Source: an uncultured Alistipes sp. (lineage in GTDB: Bacteria; Bacteroidota; Bacteroidia; Bacteroidales; Rikenellaceae). From it: a DNA stretch of 64,000 nucleotides. Position 1 is the stretch's first letter; every line of letters begins with the position of its first letter. The position numbers and the translations under genes are program-made. Below the pieces are notes generated by a model. It was given only the letters and a program-made list of their open reading frames with translations. It made no database searches and was not told the DNA's origin. Location: assembly GCA_947623965.1 (NCBI GenBank), contig CANQIF010000009.1:39357-103356 (forward strand), given 5' to 3'. Below, piece after piece: positions 35,795 to 44,867 of this stretch.

Positions 35795-37240
35795 TTACTT
35801 CAAAACAATGGGTTTGTACTTCGGCACGAGGGTCTTCATGATCGACCAGGCCAGCACGTAGGCCACGGCGCAGATGCAGAAGATGATCATGTAGCCGGCG
35901 GGCTTGCCGCTGAAGCCGAAGAAAGTGAAGGCCTCGCCCTGCGCGGCGGCATAGTCGAAGAGCAGACCGGCGCCCTGGTTGATCAGGTAGGAGCCGATAC
36001 CGCCCGCCATGGCGCCGATACCGGTGATCGTCGCGATGGTCGACTTGGGGAACATGTCGCCGGTGGTCGAGAAGATGTTGGCCGACCAGGCCTGGTGACC
36101 CGCACCCGCGATGCCGATGATGATGGCGGGGAACCACACCGAGATGCCCTGCATGGGCTGGGCGAAGAGGGCGAAGAGCGGGAAGAAGGCGAAGATCAGC
36201 ATCGCCCGCATGCGGCCTGCATAGGGCTCCATACCCTTCTGCTCGACGAAGTACTTCGGCAGATAACCGCCGCCGATCGAGATGACCGTCACGATCAGGT
36301 AGAGCACGAAGACGAGCATCTTACCCGTCATGGTCTCCATCGAATAGCCGCACTCCGAGAAGTAGGCCGGAGCCCAGAAGAGGTAGAACCACCACACGCC
36401 GTCGGTGAAGAACTTGCCGATGATGAACGACCAGGTCTGCCGGTAACCGAAGCACTGGAGGAACGGAATCGCCTTCTCCGCGTCGGCTGCAGCCGGCTTG
36501 CCGGCTCCGTCGGCCTCGTCCTGCAGCATGTAGTCGAGCTCGGCCTTGTTCACGAACTTCGACTTTTCGGGCTTCTCATACATGAATGCCCAGAAGAACA
36601 TCCAGATGAAGCCCAGACCGCCGATGATGATGAAGGCCATCTCCCAGCCCCACGCCGAGGCGAGGATCGGGATCGTCAGCGGAGCGACCAGCGCACCCAC
36701 CGAGGCGCCCGCATTGAAGAGCGAGGTGGCCAGCGCACGGTCTTTCTTGGGGAAGTACTCGGCCGTCACCTTGATGGCGGCGGGGAAGTTGCCGGCCTCG
36801 CCGAGCGCCAGAATGGCGCGGCAGGCCAGGAAGAGCCAGACGCTCAGCCCCGCGACGGCCATGGCGGCCGTCGATCCGGCTTCGATCGCGCGCAGCGCGT
36901 CGAGCGATTCGTAGCCCTCGATCTGCATCGTCACCCAGCCGCAGCCGGCGTGCATGCAGGCGCCGAGCGACCAGACGCCGATGGCCCACAGGTAGCCCTT
37001 CTTGGTACCCATCCAGTCGACGAACTTGCCCGCGAAGAGGCAGGCGCAGGCGTAGAAAAGGGAGAAGAAGCCGGTGATCGTACCGTAGTTCGAGTCCGAC
37101 CAGTGGAACTCGGGAGCGATGAAGTCTTTCCAGGTCAGGGAGAGGACCTGGCGGTCGAGGTAGTTCACGGTCGTCGCCACGAAGAGCAACAGGCACATCC
37201 ACCAGCGCCAGGAGGTCATTTTCTGCTTGTTTTGTGTCAT
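35795..37240 (-). CDS. exuT: Hexuronate transporter, major facilitator family
   Basis: The product has 481 residues and twelve predicted membrane segments, of the ExuT/anion:cation symporter group that imports galacturonate and glucuronate with protons. Features: WWMCLLLFVATTVNYLDRQV in helix 1, SLFYACACLFAGKFVDWMGT in the helix 2-3 loop, and RAILALGEAGNFPAAIKVTA (the G-E-x-x-N-F/P motif of the group). A central loop (about 225-265) is charged, with EKPEKSKFVNKAELDYML. It is placed between kdgA and uxaB in the operon with 27-31 bp gaps. Substrate is inferred from family and context. Confidence 0.93.
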   Translation of the reverse strand: MTQNKQKMTSWRWWMCLLLFVATTVNYLDRQVLSLTWKDFIAPEFHWSDSNYGTITGFFSLFYACACLFAGKFVDWMGTKKGYLWAIGVWSLGACMHAGCGWVTMQIEGYESLDALRAIEAGSTAAMAVAGLSVWLFLACRAILALGEAGNFPAAIKVTAEYFPKKDRALATSLFNAGASVGALVAPLTIPILASAWGWEMAFIIIGGLGFIWMFFWAFMYEKPEKSKFVNKAELDYMLQDEADGAGKPAAADAEKAIPFLQCFGYRQTWSFIIGKFFTDGVWWFYLFWAPAYFSECGYSMETMTGKMLVFVLYLIVTVISIGGGYLPKYFVEQKGMEPYAGRMRAMLIFAFFPLFALFAQPMQGISVWFPAIIIGIAGAGHQAWSANIFSTTGDMFPKSTIATITGIGAMAGGIGSYLINQGAGLLFDYAAAQGEAFTFFGFSGKPAGYMIIFCICAVAYVLAWSIMKTLVPKYKPIVLK

Positions 37241-37267
37241 TTCAAGTCGTAGTTTTTCAAAGGTGGA

Positions 37268-37939
37268 TTATTTCGCGCGGACTTCGGCGATGATGTCGAG
37301 GCATTCGCGGCACTTGTTCGTCACGTATGCCCAGTCTTCGGCCGCCACCTTCTCCTTCGGGAAGAGCTTCGAACCCATGCCTACGCAATAGACGCCGGCC
37401 TTGAACCAGGCAGTGAGGTTGTCGCGTTCGGGCGATACGCCGCCCGTGACCATGATCTTCGACCAGGGGCAGGGAGCCATGAGACCCTTGACCATGTTCG
37501 GACCGTAGACGTCGCCCGGGAAGAGCTTCGTGAGGTCGCAGCCCAGCTCCTGGGCCTTGCCGATCTCCGACACCGTGCCGCAGCCGGGGCAGTAGGGAAC
37601 CAGACGGCGGTTGCAGATCGGAGCGATCTCGGGGTTGAAGAGGGGACCCACGACGAAGTTGGCGCCCAGCTGGATGTAGAGCGCCGCCGTGGCGGGATCG
37701 ACCACCGAGCCGATGCCGATCGCCAGCTCGGGGCACTCCTTGGCAGCCCATTTGACGAGCTCGCCGAAGACCTCCTGGGCGAAATCGCCGCGGTTCGTAA
37801 ATTCGAAGGCGCGGACACCGCCCTCGTAGCAGGCTTTGACGACCTTCTTGGCCACCTCGACCTCCTTGTGATAGAATACCGGAACCATACCGGTCTCGCC
37901 GATCTTCTTCAGAACGGCGACTTTATCGAATCTTGCCAT
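37268..37939 (-). CDS. kdgA: KDPG/KHG aldolase
   Basis: This enzyme cleaves 2-keto-3-deoxy-6-phosphogluconate to pyruvate and glyceraldehyde 3-phosphate, the last step of the pathway. The 223-residue product is a TIM-barrel class I aldolase. [40 protein letters not shown] and the Schiff-base Lys region [17 protein letters not shown] (the family's K-x-F-P) are visible, followed by the phosphate loop [20 protein letters not shown]. Three extra Cys residues occur in [10 protein letters not shown] strong hairpin separates it from kdgK upstream, and exuT follows 27 bp downstream. The gene is often called eda. Confidence 0.95.
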   Translation of the reverse strand: MARFDKVAVLKKIGETGMVPVFYHKEVEVAKKVVKACYEGGVRAFEFTNRGDFAQEVFGELVKWAAKECPELAIGIGSVVDPATAALYIQLGANFVVGPLFNPEIAPICNRRLVPYCPGCGTVSEIGKAQELGCDLTKLFPGDVYGPNMVKGLMAPCPWSKIMVTGGVSPERDNLTAWFKAGVYCVGMGSKLFPKEKVAAEDWAYVTNKCRECLDIIAEVRAK

Positions 37940-37983
37940 TGTGTGAATACTTATATATATAATACCTGACGGTTCGTCCGCGA

Positions 37984-38012
37984 GCTCCGGCAGCCGGTCG
38001 GGCTGCCGGAGC
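37984..38012 (-). other. Intercistronic hairpin between kdgK and kdgA
   Basis: GCTCCGGCAGCC and GGCTGCCGGAGC form a 12-bp perfect stem with a 5-nt loop, 23 bp after the kdgK stop. No T tract follows on the minus strand. It could protect the kdgK end of the mRNA or pause transcription. Confidence 0.5.
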
Positions 38013-38035
38013 CGCAGGACGCGGACGATTTTCCG

Positions 38036-39055
38036 CTACCGCTGTACGCGGCCGTTGGCGTTGCCGCCGGCCAGCGACTCGACCTCCTCGGCCGATACGA
38101 GGTTGAAGTCGCCGTTGATCGTGTGCTTGAGAGCCGATGCAGCTACGGCGAACTCGAGCGCCTCGCCCTGCGTCGGCTTGGTCAGCAGGCCGTGGATGAT
38201 GCCGCCCGAGAAGGAGTCGCCGCCGCCGACGCGGTCGACGATCGGATTGATATCGTAACGCTTCGACTCGTAGAACTCCTTGCCGTTGTAGATCATCGCC
38301 TTCCAGCCGTTGTGCGTGGCCGAGAAGGACTCGCGGAGGGTCGAAATGACATACTTGAACCCGAAGGTCTCGGCCATCTGGCGGAAGATGCCCTTGTAGC
38401 CCTCGGCATTCGTCTCGCCGCCCTCGACATCGGCATCGGGCTTGAAGCCGAGGCAGAGCTCGGCATCCTCCTCGTTGCCGATGCAGACATCGACGTACTG
38501 CATCAGGGGACGCATGATCGACTGGGCTTTCTCCTTGGTCCAGAGCTTCTTGCGGAAGTTCAGGTCGACCGAAACCGTCACGCCGTGGCGCTTGGCGGCC
38601 TCGCAGGCCAGCTTCGTCAGCTCGGCAGCCTTGTCGGAGATGGCCGGCGTGATGCCCGACCAGTGGAACCACTGGGCGCCCTCCATGATGGCGTCGAAGT
38701 CGAAATCCTGCGGATCGGCCTCGGCGATGGCCGAGTGGGCGCGGTCGTAGATCACCTTCGAGGGACGCATCGAGGCGCCCGTCTCCAGGTAGTAGATGCC
38801 GACGCGGTCGCCGCCGCGGGCGATGTAGTCGGTCCGGACGCCGTACTTGCGCAGCGCGTTGACGGCCGACTGGCCGATCTCGTGCTTTGGCAGCTTCGTC
38901 ACGAAGTAGGCCTCGTGGCCGTAGTTGGCGCAGCTGACCGCTACGTTGGCCTCGCCGCCGCCGTAGACGACATCGAACGAATCCGACTGCACGAAACGCG
39001 TGTTGCCCGGAGTGGACAGGCGGAGCATGATCTCACCTAAAGTTACGATTTTCAT
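38036..39055 (-). CDS. kdgK: 2-dehydro-3-deoxygluconokinase
   Basis: KdgK phosphorylates 2-keto-3-deoxygluconate with ATP. The 339-residue product is a PfkB-family sugar kinase: KIVTLGEIMLRLSTPG at the N-terminus, DVVYGGGEANVAVSCANYG (substrate lid and G-rich region), WFHWSGITPAISD, and the C-terminal signature VDRVGGGDSFSGGIIHGLL with catalytic Asp in GGGD. It follows uxaC by 26 bp and precedes kdgA by 96 bp. Confidence 0.96.
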   Translation of the reverse strand: MKIVTLGEIMLRLSTPGNTRFVQSDSFDVVYGGGEANVAVSCANYGHEAYFVTKLPKHEIGQSAVNALRKYGVRTDYIARGGDRVGIYYLETGASMRPSKVIYDRAHSAIAEADPQDFDFDAIMEGAQWFHWSGITPAISDKAAELTKLACEAAKRHGVTVSVDLNFRKKLWTKEKAQSIMRPLMQYVDVCIGNEEDAELCLGFKPDADVEGGETNAEGYKGIFRQMAETFGFKYVISTLRESFSATHNGWKAMIYNGKEFYESKRYDINPIVDRVGGGDSFSGGIIHGLLTKPTQGEALEFAVAASALKHTINGDFNLVSAEEVESLAGGNANGRVQR

Positions 39056-39081
39056 TGTGTTTAGATCTGTTTTTTATTGGA

Positions 39082-40494
39082 TTAGAACTTGAAATAGTTT
39101 TTCGCATTGCGGTAGCATACGCCCTCGACGATCTCGCGGCCGATGAAGTCGATCTCCGAAGCGGGCAGGAGCCCCTGCTCGATATCGTTGCCCAGCAGGT
39201 TGCAGAGGGTGCGGCGGAAATACTCGTGGCGCGGGTACGAGAGGAACGAGCGCGAGTCGGTCAGCATGCCGACGAAGCGGCTCAGCAGGCCCAGCGTCGA
39301 GAGGGCGTTCATCTGCTTCTCCATACCGTCTTTCTGATCGAGGAACCACCAGCCCGAGCCGAACTGGATCTTGCCGGCGCCGTAGCGGCCGTCCTGGAAG
39401 TTGCCGAGCATCGTGGCGACGAGCTCGTTGTCGCGCGGATTGAGGTTGTAGATGATCGTGCGCGTGAGCTTGTCCTGTTCGTCGAGCCTGTTGAAGAATT
39501 TCGACATCTTCTTGGCCACCGTGAAGTCGCCGATCGAGTCGAAGCCCGTGTCGGGGCCCAGCCGGCGGAACATGCGGCCGTTGTTGTCGCGGATGGCGCC
39601 GTAGTGGAACTGCTGCGTCCAGCCCGTCTCGTGGTCCATGACGGCGAACTCGATCATCATGGCGCTCTTGTACTTGAGGATCTCCTCCTGCGTCAGCTGC
39701 CCGCCGCCGTAGACCTTGAGGAAGATGGCGTCGATCTCCGACTGCGTGTAATCCTCGGCATAGAACTCCTCGATGCCGTGGTCCGAGAGGCGGCAGCCCA
39801 CCTCGCCGAAGAACTTGTGGCGCACGCGCAGCGCCTCGATCACATCCGCGAACTTGCGGATCTCGACTCCCGAGACCTCGGCCAGGCGGTCGATGTAGGC
39901 GCGGAAGTTGGCCGGCACCTCGACGGCCATCGCCTTGTCGGGACGCCACGTGGGCAGCATCTTCACCTTGAAGCCGTCGGCCTTCACCTTGAGGTGGTGT
40001 TCGAGCGAGTCGACCGGGTCGTCGGTCGTGCAGACGGCCTCGACGTTGTAGTGCTCCATAAGGCCGCGGGCGAAGTATTCGGGCTGCTGCAGCTTCTCGG
40101 TGCAGTAGTCGTAGATCTCGCGGGCGGTGGAGGGGTTGAGCAGCTTCGTCACGCCGAAGGCGGTTTTCAGCTCGAGGTGGGTCCAGTGGTAGAGCGGGTT
40201 GCGCATCGTGTAGGGCACCGTCTCGGCCCACTTCTCGAACTTCTCCCAGTCGGTCGTATCCTTGCCCGTGCAGTAGCGCTCGTCGACGCCGTTCGTGCGC
40301 ATCGCGCGCCACTTGTAGTGGTCGCCCTCGAGCCAGATCTTCGAGAGGTTGTCGAAGCGGTGGTTCGAGGCCACGTATTCGGGGATCAGATGGCAGTGGT
40401 AGTCGATAATCGGCATCTTGGCCGCGTGCTCGTGGTAGAGGCGCTCGGCAGCCGGCGTCTGCAACAGGAAGTTGTCGTCATTGAACTGTTTCAT
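39082..40494 (-). CDS. uxaC: Glucuronate/galacturonate isomerase
   Basis: UxaC isomerises D-galacturonate to tagaturonate and D-glucuronate to fructuronate. The product has 470 residues, the family's normal length, and an amidohydrolase-like TIM barrel. Signatures: KMPIIDYHCHLIPEYVASN (metal-binding H-x-H), VEAVCTTDDPVDSLEHH (T-D-D-P), VGCRLSDHGIEEF, and GWWFLDQKDGMEKQMNAL near the C-terminus, with RSFLSYPRHEYFRRTLCN closing the site. It is the first gene of the operon; a promoter lies 38-68 bp upstream. The gene to the right is divergent. Confidence 0.97.
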   Translation of the reverse strand: MKQFNDDNFLLQTPAAERLYHEHAAKMPIIDYHCHLIPEYVASNHRFDNLSKIWLEGDHYKWRAMRTNGVDERYCTGKDTTDWEKFEKWAETVPYTMRNPLYHWTHLELKTAFGVTKLLNPSTAREIYDYCTEKLQQPEYFARGLMEHYNVEAVCTTDDPVDSLEHHLKVKADGFKVKMLPTWRPDKAMAVEVPANFRAYIDRLAEVSGVEIRKFADVIEALRVRHKFFGEVGCRLSDHGIEEFYAEDYTQSEIDAIFLKVYGGGQLTQEEILKYKSAMMIEFAVMDHETGWTQQFHYGAIRDNNGRMFRRLGPDTGFDSIGDFTVAKKMSKFFNRLDEQDKLTRTIIYNLNPRDNELVATMLGNFQDGRYGAGKIQFGSGWWFLDQKDGMEKQMNALSTLGLLSRFVGMLTDSRSFLSYPRHEYFRRTLCNLLGNDIEQGLLPASEIDFIGREIVEGVCYRNAKNYFKF

Positions 40495-40531
40495 AATCGG
40501 ATATTTGTTGGATTCGTTTGCTTTCGATTCG

Positions 40532-40562
40532 TAAAGGTAAGCAAACTTTCGCGATTTTACAA
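40532..40562 (-). promoter_or_regulatory. Promoter of the uxaC operon
   Basis: TTGT (40562-40559), a 19-bp spacer and TACCTTTA (40539-40532) give one mismatch in each element relative to TTTG and TAnnTTTG. It would drive nine genes down to 29602. No regulator gene is adjacent. Confidence 0.5.
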
Positions 40563-40627
40563 CGAATTTCCGCGCGAAATTGCATCGAATATCGGGCGGC
40601 GGAGGATGTATTCTGCAAATTTAATCG

Positions 40628-40635
40628 TAAATTTG
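40628..40635 (+). promoter_or_regulatory. -7 element of the DUF4861 gene
   Basis: TAAATTTG matches TAnnTTTG fully and lies 34 bp before the ATG at 40670. No good -33 box is seen. Confidence 0.5.
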
Positions 40636-40669
40636 CCAGCAAGAGCCGAAAATTTACAAATTCAAATCC

Positions 40670-41797
40670 ATGAACAAAACCCTTCTTTTTCTTGCGGCGG
40701 CGGCCCTGACGGCCTGCGCGCCGACGGTGAAGGTCGAGGTCGAGAACCCCACCGGCACCGCACGACACAGCGAGACGATCGAGCTCGCCTGGTCCGACCT
40801 CGCCTCCCTCAGAGGGCTGACGGCCGAAAACGTCCTCGTCCGCGACGCCGCGGGCTCGGAGATCCCCTCGCAGGTGATCTATGCCGGCGAGAGCGAGCCG
40901 CAGGCCCTCATCTTTCAGACCGATGCCGCAGCCGGCGAGAAGCTGCGCTTCACGGTCGGCCCCGGCCGGCGCGCCGACTACCCCGCGAAGGTCTTCGGCC
41001 GCCACGTGCCCGAGCGTTACGACGACTACGCCTGGGAGAACAACCTCGTGGCCTACCGTCTCTACGGCCCTGCGCTGGAGACCTCGCCCGAGAAGCTCAT
41101 CACGCCGGGCATCGACGTCTGGGTGAAGTGCTCCGAAAAGTTAGTGATCGACGACTGGTACGCCAAGGGGGACTACCACCACAACTACGGCGACGGCATG
41201 GACTGCTACAAGGTGGGCGTGACGCTCGGCGGCGGTGCCTCGCTGCCGATCGCGGACGGCGTATTCTGGCCGATGGGCCACAACTACCTGACGCAGCAGA
41301 CGCTCGACAACGGCCCGATCCGCACCACCGTGCGGCTTACCTACGCGCCCTTCAACGTGGACGGCACGGCCGTGTCGCTGACGAAGACCATCACGCTCGA
41401 CGCCGACAGCCGCTTCAACCGCATGGAGAACCGCTATGAGGGGCCCTTCGGCGAGATGCCCGTGGCAGCCGGATTCGTGCGCCACGACGTGAAGCGGACC
41501 GAGACGGGCGAGACGTGGCTGGCGATGGTCGAGCCCGCCTCCGACTCGAAGCAGCCCGAGGCGGACGGCGACATCTACCAGGGCATCGTGCTGCCGCAGG
41601 GGAGCGGCGCCGCGATGGCAGCCGACACGCTGGGCCATGCCGTGGCGATCGTTCCCGTACGGTCGGGCGAGCCGATGGTCTACTACAGCGGTTCGGGCTG
41701 GAGCCAAGGCGGCGTGGCCGACATGGAGGCCTGGCTGGCGCTCGTCGCCGAGCAGCGGGCCAAAATCGAGCAGCCGCTGCGGGTCACCCTCCGATAG
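40670..41797 (+). CDS. DUF4861 lipoprotein, copy 1
   Basis: The product is a 375-residue lipoprotein (lipobox LTAC, acylated Cys16). It matches DUF4861, a beta-sandwich family found in Bacteroidota pectin and uronic-acid loci: ELAWSDLASLRGLTAENVLV, KVFGRHVPERYDDYAWENN (the R-x-D-D-Y-x-W-E-N signature), WYAKGDYHHNYGDGMDCYKV, and ENRYEGPFGEMPVAAGFVRH. Members are suspected to bind or process pectic sugars, but I know of no firm activity. It faces away from the uxaC operon. A diverged second member of the family lies at 53511-54683. The repeat A module at 41879 follows the gene. Confidence 0.88.
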   Translation: MNKTLLFLAAAALTACAPTVKVEVENPTGTARHSETIELAWSDLASLRGLTAENVLVRDAAGSEIPSQVIYAGESEPQALIFQTDAAAGEKLRFTVGPGRRADYPAKVFGRHVPERYDDYAWENNLVAYRLYGPALETSPEKLITPGIDVWVKCSEKLVIDDWYAKGDYHHNYGDGMDCYKVGVTLGGGASLPIADGVFWPMGHNYLTQQTLDNGPIRTTVRLTYAPFNVDGTAVSLTKTITLDADSRFNRMENRYEGPFGEMPVAAGFVRHDVKRTETGETWLAMVEPASDSKQPEADGDIYQGIVLPQGSGAAMAADTLGHAVAIVPVRSGEPMVYYSGSGWSQGGVADMEAWLALVAEQRAKIEQPLRVTLR

Positions 41798-41878
41798 GCG
41801 GACCCGGGTGGCAGGTCCCTTTCGGCCTGCCCGAACAAGGCTGAATGCGGCGAGGGGCAGGGCGGTTCCATTTTGAAA

Positions 41879-41990
41879 CCGGGACGCAGCCTGCGGAGGC
41901 CGCATACGACCGGAAGGAGTGGCGGGCCTCCGCCGCCGGGAGGCTGCGGCCCGCTGCGGCTTCCGTGAAGCCGCCTGTTTATTCAAAATG
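41879..41990. repeat. Modular GC-rich repeat locus 6 (single A module)
   Basis: One A module ends in GCGGCTTC-cgt-GAAGCCGC, followed by a short AT piece (TATTCAAAATGAATT). It lies between two plus-strand genes. The rest of the 41798-42162 gap holds no gene that I can support and no clear promoter. Confidence 0.75.
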
Positions 41991-42162
41991 AATTCGGCCC
42001 GCCGGCCCCGATGTTCCGAGTCCTGCATACAGCGGGGGCGGACGACAAGCCGGCCCCCGAGCCTGACAAACCCCGAGTGCGGCGGGCGGGACCGGACATC
42101 CGGTTCCGCCCGCACCGCATCGGAAGAGATGCAAAACTTTTTTTTCGACACAACCCAAAGCC

Positions 42163-43947
42163 ATGAAACATTCCCTCTTTCTCTATCTCGCCCTCCTGCT
42201 GCCGGACTTCTGCGCCGCGCAGCCGCAGGGAGCGGGCGCACAGCCGAAGCAAGACACCCTTTACGTCGTGGCCTCGCACTTTCGGGCCGGGCAGGAGATG
42301 ACCGCCCCGGGCGATGCGGACAACATGATCCGCTTCGTTCTGAAAGAGCGCCCGACCGTGCCGTTCAACCAGTCGGCGGTCCGCCAGCGCACCGACGAGG
42401 CCCGCATCGCCCCCGATGCCGCGAAGCCCTACTTCTCGGTGCGCTTCGCCCTGCCGATTCCCGCTGCCTACACCCCGACCGAGACGGGCGAACTGGTGGG
42501 GCTCGACTACGGCGTCTTCCACCACAGCCACTCGCCCGGCTTCGAGGTGATGCCCAACGGCGACGCCTTAGCCGTCTACTTCAGCTCGCCCCGCGGACGC
42601 AGCGAGAGCGACACGATGGCCACCTTCGTGCAGGCGCGTCTGCGCTTCGGCTCCGAGGAGTGGGACATGCCGGAGCTCTTCTTCGACACGAAGCACGGCA
42701 ACGACCAGTCGGGGCTGCTGTGGAACGACCGCGGCACGATCCGCTTCTTCGGCGGCGGCCGCGACCTCTCGTCCTACATTCCCTTCCGCATGGCCGTATC
42801 GACCGACAACGGGGCCACGTGGACCTTCTCGGTTCCGCAGTTGGACACGGCGGCCGCAGACTTCACGGCGCAGCCGATCAACAGCGCTTTCCGCGATCCC
42901 GCAGGCAACCTCTACATGGCGATGGACGCCGACGGCAGCCAGAGTTTTCTCTGGCGCAGCCGGGACGAGGGGCGCACGTGGGAGGATATGGGCGGCCGCA
43001 CGACGGGGCGCCACTCGACCATCGTGCCGCTCGACGACCGGGGCACGCTGCTCTCGATCGGCGGCAAGAATGCCAGCGTAAAGGGCTGGACGCCGCAGAA
43101 CATCTCGCACGACTGGGGCGCCACGTGGGAGGAGGCGACCCCGGCGCCCTTCCCGCCGTTGGGCAGCGCGCAGCGGCCCTCGATGATCCGCCTGCAATCG
43201 GGCAGTCTCGTCCTCGTCACCGACTCGTACCTGCTCAAAAAGAATATTCCGGCGCCCGAGGGGTGGCAAAACGGCGACAACTGCGTCATCGCCATTTCGA
43301 AGGACAACGGCCGGAGCTGGCACATCAAGTCCCTGCCCGTGCAGCTGCCGCACAACAGCCGCCGGGCGCACCCCTCGCTCGGCTATGCGACCGTGCGCCA
43401 GGCCCCGAACGGAGTGATCCACATCCTAACCTCGGCCAACTACCCCGGTCTGCACTACGAGCTGAACGAGGCGTGGATCTGGTCGGATGCCGGGGATATG
43501 CAGCAGGAGACGGTGGGCGGCAAGGTCGAGCGTTACACGGAGCGCTACCCCGACGGCCGGATCAAGGCCGCGTGGTCGGCATGGATCGGCCCCAACGGCC
43601 GCTACCTGCTGCACGGCGATCTGACCGACTACTATCCGGACGGAACCGTCCAGCACAAGGCCAGCTACAAGTATGGCCGCAAGCGCGGGACAGAGCTCTT
43701 CTATGAGCCCGACGGCACGCTCCGCTGGCGCTGGGAGCGCGATTTGAAGCGCAACCGCGGCGTCTGGACGCAGTACTGGCCCAACGGCAGGAAGCGCGTC
43801 GAATCGAACTGGAATCTGAAGCCCACGCCGCGCGATCTGGAGCGCCCGTTCATCGGCTATGTCGCCGAGGGGACGGCCACCCACTGGAACGAAGACGGCA
43901 CCCGGAAGGCGGTCTACCGGTTCGAAAAGGGCGTTCCGGTGCAGTAG
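42163..43947 (+). CDS. Sialidase-like (BNR) propeller fused to MORN-like repeats
   Basis: The product has 594 residues with signal peptide MKHSLFLYLALLLPDFCAAQ. The N-terminal six-bladed propeller (about 25-440) has four Asp-boxes: STDNGATW, SRDEGRTW, SHDWGATW and SKDNGRSW. The family covers sialidases and several lyases or hydrolases of acidic glycans. I cannot place the Arg triad of true sialidases, so a different acidic substrate is likely. The C-terminal 140 residues are repeats of the form Y-x-x-G-x-x-x-x-x-x-Y-x-x-G (YPDGRIKAAWSAW, YYPDGTVQHKASYKYGRKRG, YEPDGTLRWRW, YWPNGRKRVESNW), like MORN/antitoxin YwqK-type sheets. It stands alone beside DUF4861 and ends near a bidirectional terminator. 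Confidence 0.82.
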   Translation: MKHSLFLYLALLLPDFCAAQPQGAGAQPKQDTLYVVASHFRAGQEMTAPGDADNMIRFVLKERPTVPFNQSAVRQRTDEARIAPDAAKPYFSVRFALPIPAAYTPTETGELVGLDYGVFHHSHSPGFEVMPNGDALAVYFSSPRGRSESDTMATFVQARLRFGSEEWDMPELFFDTKHGNDQSGLLWNDRGTIRFFGGGRDLSSYIPFRMAVSTDNGATWTFSVPQLDTAAADFTAQPINSAFRDPAGNLYMAMDADGSQSFLWRSRDEGRTWEDMGGRTTGRHSTIVPLDDRGTLLSIGGKNASVKGWTPQNISHDWGATWEEATPAPFPPLGSAQRPSMIRLQSGSLVLVTDSYLLKKNIPAPEGWQNGDNCVIAISKDNGRSWHIKSLPVQLPHNSRRAHPSLGYATVRQAPNGVIHILTSANYPGLHYELNEAWIWSDAGDMQQETVGGKVERYTERYPDGRIKAAWSAWIGPNGRYLLHGDLTDYYPDGTVQHKASYKYGRKRGTELFYEPDGTLRWRWERDLKRNRGVWTQYWPNGRKRVESNWNLKPTPRDLERPFIGYVAEGTATHWNEDGTRKAVYRFEKGVPVQ

Positions 43948-44064
43948 CCGGGGCGGCCGGGAGGGGAATTGCAGCGGTTCGATCCAAATAGCCGCAGCAA
44001 TCGGAGGCAGCCGCCGCGACGCTTCGGGGAAAAACCGACGCAGCCCTACCCCGCCAACGAACAG

Positions 44065-44102
44065 ACACACCCCCTTCGGCTGGAACGCCGAAGGGGGTGT
44101 GT
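44065..44102. terminator. Bidirectional intrinsic terminator
   Basis: ACACACCCCCTTCGGC and GCCGAAGGGGGTGTGT form a 16-bp perfect stem with a 6-nt loop, between the convergent sialidase-like gene and tsaB. The T run is short on both sides, so termination may lean on the stem strength. Confidence 0.75.
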
Positions 44103-44151
44103 TTCATTCATCCGGGGCGCGCCGTGTCCGTCCGACGCGATCCGCGAGGCC

Positions 44152-44859
44152 TCAGAAGAGCTTCTTTTTCGAGGTCGTCACGACAAAATCTTTCAGGTAG
44201 AAGGGTTCGAAATAGGCGATGTCCTCCTTGCGGCCGGCATCGAAGGCCTCCTGCGCCAGCCGGACCAGACCGCGGGCCGAGGGGGCCACCTCGATGCAGC
44301 GGGCCCCGTCGAGCAGTCCGGCGCACTTGCGGGCCCCGTTGCCGAAGATCACGAAGGGGCGGCCCGAGCGGCGTTCGGCGGCGAAGCTGTCGCCGTCGAT
44401 CACCTTCGCCGAGACCTCCCCCAGCGCCGCGCCCCGGCTGTCGAAGAGCTGCGTATAGACCTCCATGCGGCGGGCATCGACCATCGGGCAGAGGATCGCC
44501 TCCTCCCAGCGGTCGATGTCGAGGATCCCCGCCTCGTAATCCTCGCGGGCTACCTCCGCGAGGGCGTTGAGCGAACCCACCGCGAGCAGCGGTTTGCCGA
44601 TGCCGTAGCAAAGGCCCTTGGCGAACGAAACGCCGATGCGCAGCCCCGTGTAGGAGCCCGGCCCCTTGCCCACGGCGACGGCATCCAGCTCCTCGGGCTG
44701 CAGATTCATCTCGCCGAGCAGTTCATCGACGAAGACCGCCACCTGCCGGGCGTGGTCGCGCCCCTCGTCGCTTTCGCGCAGCGAGAGCAGTTCGCCGTCG
44801 CGCGCTATTCCCACGGAGCAGATGTCCGTGCCCGTTTCAATACAGAGTATCAAGGCCAT
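44152..44859 (-). CDS. tsaB: tRNA threonylcarbamoyladenosine biosynthesis protein TsaB
   Basis: TsaB is the scaffold partner of TsaD in making t6A37 on ANN-decoding tRNAs. The 235-residue product begins MALILCIETGTDICSVGIAR and has VAVGKGPGSYTGLRIGVSFA, the G-P-G-S-[FY]-T-G-[LV]-R motif of the family, then MVDARRMEVYTQLFD. The ATPase residues are degenerate, as usual for TsaB. The start at 44859 gives an 8-bp gap after smpB, a likely two-gene operon. Confidence 0.96.
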   Translation of the reverse strand: MALILCIETGTDICSVGIARDGELLSLRESDEGRDHARQVAVFVDELLGEMNLQPEELDAVAVGKGPGSYTGLRIGVSFAKGLCYGIGKPLLAVGSLNALAEVAREDYEAGILDIDRWEEAILCPMVDARRMEVYTQLFDSRGAALGEVSAKVIDGDSFAAERRSGRPFVIFGNGARKCAGLLDGARCIEVAPSARGLVRLAQEAFDAGRKEDIAYFEPFYLKDFVVTTSKKKLF

Positions 44860-44867
44860 AGCGTTAT

